The position numbers were made by a program, and so were the translations under genes. DNA of 40,537 bases. Source: an uncultured Pseudoflavonifractor sp. GTDB lineage: Bacteria > Bacillota > Clostridia > Oscillospirales > Oscillospiraceae. Positions 23,354-30,365 of this stretch are shown piece after piece. The stretch covers positions 1 to 40,537 of the forward strand of contig NZ_CALXEG010000028.1 of the NCBI RefSeq assembly GCF_944387275.1. Direction: 5' to 3'. The first letter of the stretch is position 1; every line of letters begins with the position of its first letter. The notes beneath the pieces are model-generated. The model was not told the origin of the DNA and ran no database searches. It worked only from the letters and a program-made list of their open reading frames with translations.

Positions 23354-24563
23354 AAAGAGACCGGAGCTGCTCTGCCCCGCCGGGGACATGGAGCGGCTGA
23401 AGATGGCGGTGGCCTATGGGGCGGACGCCGTCTATCTGGCGGGAACCATGTTCGGCATGCGCTCCTTTGCGGGCAATTTCACCCCCGAGGAGCTGAAGGA
23501 CGCCGTGGGCCTGTGCAAGGCCCACGGCGTGGCCGTGCATATCACCTGCAACACCATGCCCCGCAACGACGAGGTGGCCAGGCTGCCCGAGTGGCTGGAG
23601 TACCTGGATCAGACCGGCGTGGACGCCGTCATCGTGGCCGACGTGGGCACCCTGGCCCTGGTGAAGCGCTACGCGCCCCATGTCCGGGCCCATATCTCCA
23701 CCCAGGCCAGCATCGTCAACTACCAGTCCGCCTCCACCTGGTACGACCTGGGGGCCAGCCGGGTCATCCTGGCCCGGGAGCTGACCCTGGATGAGATCCG
23801 GGAGATCCGGGCCAAGACCCCCAAAGAGCTGGAGATCGAGTGCTTTGTCCACGGGGCCATGTGCGTGTCCTATTCCGGGCGCTGCCTGCTGTCCAACTAC
23901 ATGACGGGCCGGGACTCCAACCGGGGCGCGTGCGCCCAGCCCTGCCGGTACAAGTACGCCCTGATGGAGGAGAAGCGGCCCGGGGAGTACTTCCCAGTCT
24001 ATGAGGACGAGAAGGGCACCTACATCATGAACTCCCGGGACATGTGCATGATCGACCACATCCCCGAGCTGGTGGAGGCGGGGGTGGACAGCTTCAAGAT
24101 CGAGGGCCGGGCCAAGAGCGCCTACTACGCCGCCATTGTGACCGGGGCCTACCGTCACGCGGTGGACGCCGCCCTGGCGGGGGAGCCCCTGGACCCGGTG
24201 TGGCGGGATGAGGTGGAGCACATCAGCCACCGGCACTACTCCACCGGCTTCTTCTACGGCCAGCCCGGCCAGTTCACCGAGGACTCCCGGTACATCCGGG
24301 ACTGGCAGGTGTGCGCGCTGGTGGAGTCCTGCCAGAGCGACGGCACTGCGGTCCTGTCCCTGCGCAACAAGTTCGCCGTGGGGGACGAGCTGGAGCTGGT
24401 GGGGCCGGACGTGCGCCCGGAGCGGTTCACCGTGTCCGCCATGACCGACGGCGACGGGCTGCCCCTCACCGAGGCCAGAAAGCCCCAGATGAAGCTGATC
24501 ATGAAGCTGCCCCGGGCCGTGCCGCCCCTGTCCCTGTTGCGGCGGCAGGTGTCGGGAGAATAA
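23346..24563 (+). CDS. Peptidase U32 family protein, TrhP-like tRNA hydroxylation factor
   Basis: A 405-residue protein of the U32 family. Signatures are ELLCPAGDMERLKMAV at the N terminus, CFVHGAMCVSYSGRC and NRGACAQPCRYKY; the Cys residues in this region fit an iron-sulfur cluster. Family members such as YegQ/TrhP and YrrN/YrrO work in prephenate-dependent 5-hydroxyuridine formation in tRNA rather than proteolysis. The synteny with mltG supports that reading; the exact subfamily is an inference. ATG 23346 overlaps mltG by 8 bases. Confidence 0.9.
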   Translation: MDKKRPELLCPAGDMERLKMAVAYGADAVYLAGTMFGMRSFAGNFTPEELKDAVGLCKAHGVAVHITCNTMPRNDEVARLPEWLEYLDQTGVDAVIVADVGTLALVKRYAPHVRAHISTQASIVNYQSASTWYDLGASRVILARELTLDEIREIRAKTPKELEIECFVHGAMCVSYSGRCLLSNYMTGRDSNRGACAQPCRYKYALMEEKRPGEYFPVYEDEKGTYIMNSRDMCMIDHIPELVEAGVDSFKIEGRAKSAYYAAIVTGAYRHAVDAALAGEPLDPVWRDEVEHISHRHYSTGFFYGQPGQFTEDSRYIRDWQVCALVESCQSDGTAVLSLRNKFAVGDELELVGPDVRPERFTVSAMTDGDGLPLTEARKPQMKLIMKLPRAVPPLSLLRRQVSGE

Positions 24564-24575
24564 GGAGGAATTTGT

Positions 24576-24827
24576 ATGTTGGAGTACAAGTTTGACACCC
24601 AGCTTCTCATCGCAGGAGAGAACCTCTCCGAGGACGAGATCCACGATTACATCGCCCAGAACATCGAGGGCGACTGCCTGCTGGCCTTTGGCGACGAGGA
24701 CCTGATCAAGATCCACTTCCACACCAACACGCCCTGGAAGGTGCTGGAATACTGCGCTTCCAAGGGCGACATCCACGACATCGTGGTGGAGAACATGGAG
24801 CGGCAGGAGAACGGCCTGAAGGGCTGA
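24576..24827 (+). CDS. Free-standing FakA C-terminal (Fak1_C/DAK-linked) domain
   Basis: An 83-residue protein behind AAGGAGG with good spacing. It matches the C-terminal part of fatty acid kinase FakA (YloV): GDCLLAFGDEDLIKIHFHTNTPWKVLEY and then IVVENMERQ, where K-I-H-F-H-T-N and N-M-x-x-Q are the family marks (segments cited at residues 31-58 and 69-77). The kinase half is missing and I see no trace of it in the flanks. In FakA this part is linked to work with the FakB (DegV-type) fatty-acid carrier. A stand-alone copy could bind a FakB, compete with FakA, or have another ligand (inference). Confidence 0.82.
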   Translation: MLEYKFDTQLLIAGENLSEDEIHDYIAQNIEGDCLLAFGDEDLIKIHFHTNTPWKVLEYCASKGDIHDIVVENMERQENGLKG

Positions 24828-24858
24828 CCCCATTGGGGGGAAGGAGGCTGAACGCCCC

Positions 24859-26010
24859 TTGAGCAAAGCGAAACGCGTCCGGCGGCTGGACTTCGACCTG
24901 CTCCGGGTGGCCTCCATGGCCGCCGTGGTCTACCTCCACACCGCCGCGGACGGGCTGCGCCAGTCGGAGCACATGGCCCTGTGGCACCTGTCCAACCTGC
25001 TCTCCGCGCTGGCGGTGGCGGCGGTGCCCCTGTTCTTCATGCTCTCCGGCGCACTGCTGCTGGGCTCGGACAAGACCGACGACCCGGCCTACCTGCTCCG
25101 CCGCCGACTGCCCCGGGTGGCTGTGCCCGGGCTGTGCTGGTCGCTGCTGGTGGTGGTTGGGGTCTGGCTGACCCAGGGCGGGGAGGCGGCGCTGCTGAAG
25201 TTTGTAAACCTGCCCGCCATCTCCGTCCTCACGCCCTACTGGTTCCTCTACGCCCTCATCCCCATGTACCTGCTCTCGCCCCTGCTCAAGCGGATGACCG
25301 ACCATCTGGAGGAGCGGCACTGGCGGTACCTGCTGGGGCTGTGGGTGGTGGTCACCCTGGCAATCAACCAGCTCAGCGGATTTCTGCCCGACCCCTGGTA
25401 CGCCCTGCTGCGGGAGAACGCCACATTGAACGTGAGCGTGCTGGAGGGATATCTGGGGTATTTCCTGCTGGGAGCCTGGCTGGAGCGGCTGGAGAAGCCG
25501 CCTGAGCGCCGGATTCTGCTGGCGGTTGCCCTGGGTAGCTGGGCGGTGATCGCCCTGGGCACCTGGATCGTCTTCCTGGCCACCGGCACCTACGGCGAGC
25601 AGTTCGCCACCTACCGGGGCGTCTGCACCATGGCCCTTTCCGCCTCCCTGTTCCTGCTGTTCAAGGACCTGTTCCGGGGCAGGAGGAGCGGCCGGGTGGT
25701 GGTACTGCTGTCGGCCTGCTCCTTCGGCGTGTACCTGGCCCACCCCATGGCCATCGCGGCCATCAGAGGGCTGCTGGGGGGCGCGCTGAGTATACCCGCC
25801 CAGCTGGCGGTGTGGCTGCTGTCCCTGATTGGCTGTGTTCTGGGCACTGTGCTGGTGTCCAGCGTGCCGGGGCTGTGCTTCCTGGCGACGGGGCAGCGCT
25901 TCCGGGACGCCTGCCGGGAGAGCAATGTGTTCGCCCTGCTGCGGCTGCGGCGGGGAAAGCCGGGCGGAAAGCGGCTGGCGGGAAAACCGCCGGAATCGCA
26001 ACATAAATAG
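24859..26010 (+). CDS. Membrane acyltransferase family 3 protein
   Basis: A 383-residue integral membrane protein with about ten transmembrane helices, matching the acyltransferase-3 (OafA/WecH-like) family. Marks include RRLDFDLLRVASMAAVVYLH at the N terminus (R/D-x-L-R and a helix-end His) and FFMLSGALLL. It probably O-acetylates a surface polysaccharide or peptidoglycan using acetyl-CoA. The start is TTG 24859 with AAGGAGG 11 bases upstream. The C-terminal tail is basic (KPGGKRLAGK). It lies 31 bases after the FakA-C gene and ends at a strong bidirectional terminator. Confidence 0.88.
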   Translation: MSKAKRVRRLDFDLLRVASMAAVVYLHTAADGLRQSEHMALWHLSNLLSALAVAAVPLFFMLSGALLLGSDKTDDPAYLLRRRLPRVAVPGLCWSLLVVVGVWLTQGGEAALLKFVNLPAISVLTPYWFLYALIPMYLLSPLLKRMTDHLEERHWRYLLGLWVVVTLAINQLSGFLPDPWYALLRENATLNVSVLEGYLGYFLLGAWLERLEKPPERRILLAVALGSWAVIALGTWIVFLATGTYGEQFATYRGVCTMALSASLFLLFKDLFRGRRSGRVVVLLSACSFGVYLAHPMAIAAIRGLLGGALSIPAQLAVWLLSLIGCVLGTVLVSSVPGLCFLATGQRFRDACRESNVFALLRLRRGKPGGKRLAGKPPESQHK

Positions 26011-26055
26011 CGCAAAAAAACAGCGCCGGATGAAAATCCGGCGCTGTTTTTTGCG
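26011..26055. terminator. Bidirectional terminator between the acyltransferase and LacI genes
   Basis: A near-perfect stem of about 20 bp (26011-26031 with 26036-26055), GAAA loop, with A-run before and T-run after. It ends both convergent transcripts. Confidence 0.93.
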
Positions 26056-26056
26056 T

Positions 26057-27085
26057 TTACACGTTCTGGCTGATGCAGATGTGCAGATCGGTGAAGAACT
26101 TGCTCTTGGCGGGGAGGGTGCCGAAGGCCAGGTACTCATAGAGCAGCTGGAGGGGGAGGGAGCCCTGGATGTCGGGCTGCTGGACGATGGTGGCGGAGAT
26201 AAGGCCGTTTTTCAGCAGCTCCTGCTGGGCAGGAGCCAGATCGTGGGTGATGACCGCCAGATTGCGGCCCCGTGCGGCCCGGTGGATCTCCTGGCACACG
26301 CCGTAGTCCCCCATGTTGACGATATAGATGGCCTTCATGTCGGGATTTTGCTCCACCAGATCCACCACCTCGGTGAAATCTCCGTTGTGGAACAGGGCGG
26401 GCATGCCGCCGTCCACCATGGACAGCCCCGGATGGTTGGCGGAGAGCTCCTGGGAGAAGCCGCCCATCCGCCCGGCAAAGCTGGGGGAGTTGGGGCCGTC
26501 CGCCGCGGCGATGCCCACCTGCCCCCGGCCCTCGGTGCACAGGGACACCAGGCCGGCGGCCACCCGGCCGGACTGGACATAGTCGCAGCCCACATAGGCC
26601 AGGTGGGGGGCAAAGTCCTCGTCCAGATTAAAGAACACGGTGGGGACGCCCTTGGCGTTCATCCGCTGGATAAAGGACATGAAAGCGGCGGTGCGCAGGG
26701 GCAGCGCGGCGATGCCGTCGGGCTGGTTGTCCTCCACCTCCCGGAACAGCCGCTCCAGATAGGGGGTGTCCAGCTGGCGGACCAGGTAGAAGTCCACCGT
26801 CACGCCGAACTCCCGCAGCTCAGCGGCCTTGTCCCGGGCGGCGTGGAGGATGTCCAGGTGAAAGACGAACTCGGGCCCGTGGAAGATGAGAAAGGCCAGA
26901 TGGAGCCGGCGCTTCTTGACGGCCAGAATCTGGCCGGCCATGTTGGGGCGGTAGCCCATCTCCTCGATGAGGGCCCGCACCTTGGCCTCCGTCTCCGGAT
27001 TGACGCCGGGCCGGTTATTGAGCACCCGGTCCACGGTGCCGCGGGAGACGCCCGCCCGCTTGGCAATGTCCTTTATGGTGACCAT
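26057..27085 (-). CDS. LacI-family transcriptional regulator
   Basis: A 342-residue regulator. The N-terminal helix-turn-helix is textbook: TIKDIAKRAGVSRGTVDRVL (residues 3-22), then N-R-P-G-V. A periplasmic-binding-protein-like effector domain follows (about 60-340; for example GPEFVFHLDI and YVGCDYVQSGR), so a sugar or sugar phosphate is the likely signal. ATG 27085 has GGAGGT 8 bases upstream on the minus strand. It is the last gene of the GH3-GtrA-LacI operon, so it probably controls that operon in response to its sugar (inference). Confidence 0.95.
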   Translation of the reverse strand: MVTIKDIAKRAGVSRGTVDRVLNNRPGVNPETEAKVRALIEEMGYRPNMAGQILAVKKRRLHLAFLIFHGPEFVFHLDILHAARDKAAELREFGVTVDFYLVRQLDTPYLERLFREVEDNQPDGIAALPLRTAAFMSFIQRMNAKGVPTVFFNLDEDFAPHLAYVGCDYVQSGRVAAGLVSLCTEGRGQVGIAAADGPNSPSFAGRMGGFSQELSANHPGLSMVDGGMPALFHNGDFTEVVDLVEQNPDMKAIYIVNMGDYGVCQEIHRAARGRNLAVITHDLAPAQQELLKNGLISATIVQQPDIQGSLPLQLLYEYLAFGTLPAKSKFFTDLHICISQNV

Positions 27086-27110
27086 AACCGTTGACCTCCC
27101 CGCAATCTTC

Positions 27111-27689
27111 TCAGGCCTGCTTGGCCTCAGGGAAGATGACCTTGTTGACAAAGAAGAAAATAACCATGGAGATACCGCCGTTGAGGACCACGGTACCGAT
27201 GTTGTAGATAAAGTCAGGCACGAACATGCCGGCCACCGCCACCCACACGCAGTTGATGGAGTTGACGATGCAGTTGATGATGATGAAGGCCACCACATAC
27301 CAGGCGATCTGCCAGGCCAGGTTCCCCTTGCTGCGGAAGACGAAGTTGCGCTGGATGGGGAAGTTGATGATCTCGCCGATGGCCATGGCGATCATGTAGG
27401 CGCAGAAGTAGCCCAGGCCGCCGTGGGCGGTGTCGTAGCCGAAGATGTTCCACTGGAAGGTCTCGCCGAAGAGGGTCACCGGGATGCCGGGCCAGCCGAA
27501 GTCCACGTTGGACAGGCTCTGGAAGGCCAGGGGCAGGAACTGGAGGATGAAGTACTTGAGCACGGTCACCAGGTTGCTGACGATGACGAACAGTCCGCCC
27601 TCCCGGATCCACTTGGAAGCCTTGGGGTGCTTCTCGGCGAAGCTGTTCCACCAGCCGGCCAGGCCGGTCTTGCTTTTATTGTCGGTCAT
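27111..27689 (-). CDS. GtrA-family membrane protein
   Basis: A 192-residue membrane protein with four hydrophobic helices (about 36-55, 83-105, 125-145, 155-175), matching the GtrA family. GtrA proteins are thought to help move or load polyprenyl-linked sugars across the membrane. ATG 27689 has AAAGGAG 9 bases upstream, which lies inside the end of the GH3 gene; only one base separates the two genes. It is unusual to find GtrA coupled to a soluble GH3 enzyme rather than to a glycosyltransferase. Confidence 0.88.
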   Translation of the reverse strand: MTDNKSKTGLAGWWNSFAEKHPKASKWIREGGLFVIVSNLVTVLKYFILQFLPLAFQSLSNVDFGWPGIPVTLFGETFQWNIFGYDTAHGGLGYFCAYMIAMAIGEIINFPIQRNFVFRSKGNLAWQIAWYVVAFIIINCIVNSINCVWVAVAGMFVPDFIYNIGTVVLNGGISMVIFFFVNKVIFPEAKQA

Positions 27690-27690
27690 A

Positions 27691-30141
27691 TCAGTTTTCT
27701 CCTTTCGCATTGCCCGCCTGGGCCAGAGCCTGGGCGGTCTCTTTCTTTGCCTTGTTCATCCGGAAGTTCGCGGAGATGAGGTGTCCCAGGCCCTTGAAGA
27801 AGTGGCCGTTGAAGATCTCCACCAGAGCGGCAGACATGTCCATATCAAAGGCGCCGCCCATCATCTTGGCCACGCCGCGGAAGGGCATGTTGTAGATGAA
27901 GAGGATGTTCAGGTCGGGGGTGCCCTTGGCGTCGGCCTTGTTCTTCATATGCGTGAGGATGGAGTAGACCAGCCGTCCGATCCAGCTCTTGGCGTAGAAC
28001 AGCTGGGAGAAGGTGTCGTTCATGCCCAGGGGGACGGAACGGTCCCACTTGGCGGGGGGGATGGGACGGCCCAGCAGGTACTCGAACTCGGCGTCGCCCA
28101 CGTCGCTCACCTTGCCGGAGCAGTAGCTGGGCAGCTTGCTGAGATCGTAGGGGGCGGGGGCGTCGGTGCCCTTCACCGCCACGGTGGCGGTGAGACGGAT
28201 ATCGGCGCAGGAGGCGCCCACACGGAGCTCGTAGTCGCCGCTCTCCACCTCGAACTTGCCGGTCTTCACGTTGAAGTACCGGAAAGCCTTGTCGTCCAGC
28301 TCCACGGTGACGGTCTTGCACTCGCCGGGGTTGAGGAACACCTTCACAAAGCCCTTGAGCTCCTGCTCGGGGCGGAACACCACGCCGCCCTTGCGGGAGA
28401 CGTACACCTGGGCGATCTCCGCGCCGGCCACGCTGCCGGTGTTGGTGACGGTGAAGGTGACGGACTTGTCGGTGGCCCGCAGGTCGGCATAGGCGAAGGT
28501 AGTGTAGCTCAGGCCAAAGCCGAAGGGGAAGCGGACGGGCACCTGGGCGGTCTGGTAGTAGCGGTAGCCGATGTACATGCCCTCACGGTACTCGGAGGTG
28601 GCCTCAGTGCCGGGGAAGTGGCGGTAGGCGGGGGTGTCCTCGTACCGCATGGCCCAGGTCTCGGCCAGCTTGCCGGAGGGGTTGACCTTGCCGGTGAGCA
28701 CGTCCACCACGGCGCCGGCGCCGGCCTGGCCGCCCAGATAGCCGTGGACCACGGCCTTGCAGCTGTCCAGCCAGGGGGTCTCGATGGGGGAGCCGCCGGA
28801 GAGGACTACCACCACGTTGGAGTTGACCTTGGCCACGGCCTCCAGCACATCGACCTGGTTCTGGTGGATCTTCATGTGCTTCCGGTCCAGGCCCTCGGAC
28901 TCGCTGATCTCGTCCAGGCCCATGTACAGCAGCACCACATCGGCGTTCTTGGCCAGCTCCACGGCGGCGTTCTTCTTGGCCTCATCGGCCCCGCCGTGGC
29001 GGATGAAGCCGGGCTCAAAGCCCACCAGCTTCAGGCCGCTGCCCGACTTGATGACGGAGAGGGCACAGTCCAGCTTGGTGGGGTTGACCATGCTGGAGCC
29101 GGCGCCCTGGTAGCGGGGAGTCTGGGCGAAGTCGCCGATGACGGCCACGGAGGTGCCCGCCTTCAGGGGCAGGATGCCGTCCTCGTTCTTGAGCAGCACG
29201 ATGGTGCTCTCGGCGGCCCTGCGGGCGGTGGCGTGATGCGCCTCCACGTCGAACTCCTTGGGGGCGTCGGCGGGGATGACGGTGGCGAAGAGCACGCTCA
29301 GGTACTCGTCCAGCCGCTGGTCGATCACGTCCTCGGAGAGGGTGCCGGCCTTGACCGCGGCCACCAGTTCCCGGTCGCTGTTGCCGCCGGTGGCGGGCAT
29401 CTCCAGGGCGTTGCCGCAGCGGAGGCCCTCGGCCCGGTCGTTGCTGCCGCCCCAGTCGGTGACCACGAAGCCGTCAAAGCCCCACTGGTCCACCAGGATG
29501 TCCCGCAGCAGCTCCTTGTCCTCGTTGGCGTACTTGCCGTTGATGCGGTTGTAGGCCGACATGATGGACTTGGGGTGGCCCTCCTTCACCGCGATCTCAA
29601 ACCCGGTCAGGTAGATCTCACGGAAGGTCCGCTGGTCCACCACGCTGTCCGAGTGCATGCGCAGGGTCTCCTGGCTGTTGGCGGCGAAGTGCTTGGGGCA
29701 GGCCGACACGCCCTGGCTCTGGATACCGCGGATGTAGGCGGCCGCCATCTTGCCTGCCAGATAGGGGTCCTCGGAGAAATACTCAAAGTTGCGCCCGCAC
29801 AGGGGGGAGCGCTTCATGTTCAGGCCGGGGCCCAGCAGCACGCTGACGCCCTGGGCCTTGGCCTCTTCGCCCAGCATTTTGCCCAGCTCCTCGCCAAGCT
29901 CCGGGTCCCAGGAGTTGGCCATGGTGGCCGCCGTGGGGCAGCAGGTGGCGGGCAGCGAGGCGTTCAGGCCCAGGTGATCCGCAGCGCCTGCCTGCTTCCG
30001 CAGCCCGTGAGGGCCGTCCGACAGAAACATCCCCGGGATGTTCAGCCGCTTTACGCTCTTGGTAGTGAAGTTGCCCTCGCCGCTCAGCAGGCTGCACTTC
30101 TCTTCAAGGGTCATCTTCTTGATTAAGTCCGCGTATTTCAA
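27691..30141 (-). CDS. Glycoside hydrolase family 3 (cytosolic beta-glucosidase-like)
   Basis: An 816-residue GH3 enzyme without a signal peptide. Canonical order: the GH3 N-terminal barrel holds KHFAANSQE and the nucleophile Asp in VVTDWGG; the C-terminal alpha/beta domain and a fibronectin-III-like domain (FGFGLSYTTF, then VTNTGSVAG) follow. An extra C-terminal region of about 110 residues is not recognised. It should hydrolyse imported beta-glucosides or similar oligosaccharides from the non-reducing end. TTG 30141 is chosen because AGGAG (30151-30155) lies 9 bases upstream. It is first in the operon with GtrA and LacI. Confidence 0.93.
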   Translation of the reverse strand: MKYADLIKKMTLEEKCSLLSGEGNFTTKSVKRLNIPGMFLSDGPHGLRKQAGAADHLGLNASLPATCCPTAATMANSWDPELGEELGKMLGEEAKAQGVSVLLGPGLNMKRSPLCGRNFEYFSEDPYLAGKMAAAYIRGIQSQGVSACPKHFAANSQETLRMHSDSVVDQRTFREIYLTGFEIAVKEGHPKSIMSAYNRINGKYANEDKELLRDILVDQWGFDGFVVTDWGGSNDRAEGLRCGNALEMPATGGNSDRELVAAVKAGTLSEDVIDQRLDEYLSVLFATVIPADAPKEFDVEAHHATARRAAESTIVLLKNEDGILPLKAGTSVAVIGDFAQTPRYQGAGSSMVNPTKLDCALSVIKSGSGLKLVGFEPGFIRHGGADEAKKNAAVELAKNADVVLLYMGLDEISESEGLDRKHMKIHQNQVDVLEAVAKVNSNVVVVLSGGSPIETPWLDSCKAVVHGYLGGQAGAGAVVDVLTGKVNPSGKLAETWAMRYEDTPAYRHFPGTEATSEYREGMYIGYRYYQTAQVPVRFPFGFGLSYTTFAYADLRATDKSVTFTVTNTGSVAGAEIAQVYVSRKGGVVFRPEQELKGFVKVFLNPGECKTVTVELDDKAFRYFNVKTGKFEVESGDYELRVGASCADIRLTATVAVKGTDAPAPYDLSKLPSYCSGKVSDVGDAEFEYLLGRPIPPAKWDRSVPLGMNDTFSQLFYAKSWIGRLVYSILTHMKNKADAKGTPDLNILFIYNMPFRGVAKMMGGAFDMDMSAALVEIFNGHFFKGLGHLISANFRMNKAKKETAQALAQAGNAKGEN

Positions 30142-30184
30142 TCCCTTACACTCCTTTTCTGGAACATTATGTCCCCTGCCGCCG

Positions 30185-30203
30185 GTGTTCTGTGCTCGAA
30201 CAC
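30185..30203 (-). promoter_or_regulatory. Inverted repeat in the GH3-operon leader (possible LacI operator)
   Basis: GTGTTC-TGTGCTC-GAACAC, just downstream of the predicted transcription start. A second perfect repeat, ACGTA-ATCGG-TACGT (30253-30267), lies upstream of the -10. Either could bind the operon's LacI protein. Confidence 0.45.
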
Positions 30204-30216
30204 GGCCTTTGCACAT

Positions 30217-30225
30217 AGTATAGCA
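30217..30225 (-). promoter_or_regulatory. Extended -10 promoter of the GH3-GtrA-LacI operon
   Basis: On the minus strand TGCTATACT (30225-30217) matches TG-n-TATAAT; the -35 region is weak. The leader to TTG 30141 would be about 70 bases. Confidence 0.65.
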
Positions 30226-30327
30226 GAAAGAATTGAGAATGGGGTACCTTTGACGTAATCGGTACGTTTATGTGCGTAAATTGCAATTCGGAACAGACAC
30301 GGAAGAAAATTCAGGCCTTAGATACCG

Positions 30328-30360
30328 CCCGACCGCCTGCCGGAAAGGCAGGCGGTCGGG
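30328..30360 (-). terminator. Hairpin after the membrane-anchored GH3 gene (possible terminator)
   Basis: A perfect 14-bp stem (30328-30341 with 30347-30360) with GGAAA loop, directly beyond the stop codon. No T-run follows on the minus strand. Confidence 0.6.
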
Positions 30361-30365
30361 GGGAA

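Noticed and set aside
27445-30126. An 893-codon open frame antisense to the GH3 gene
   Set aside because: Shadow of GH3; low-complexity composition and no domain.
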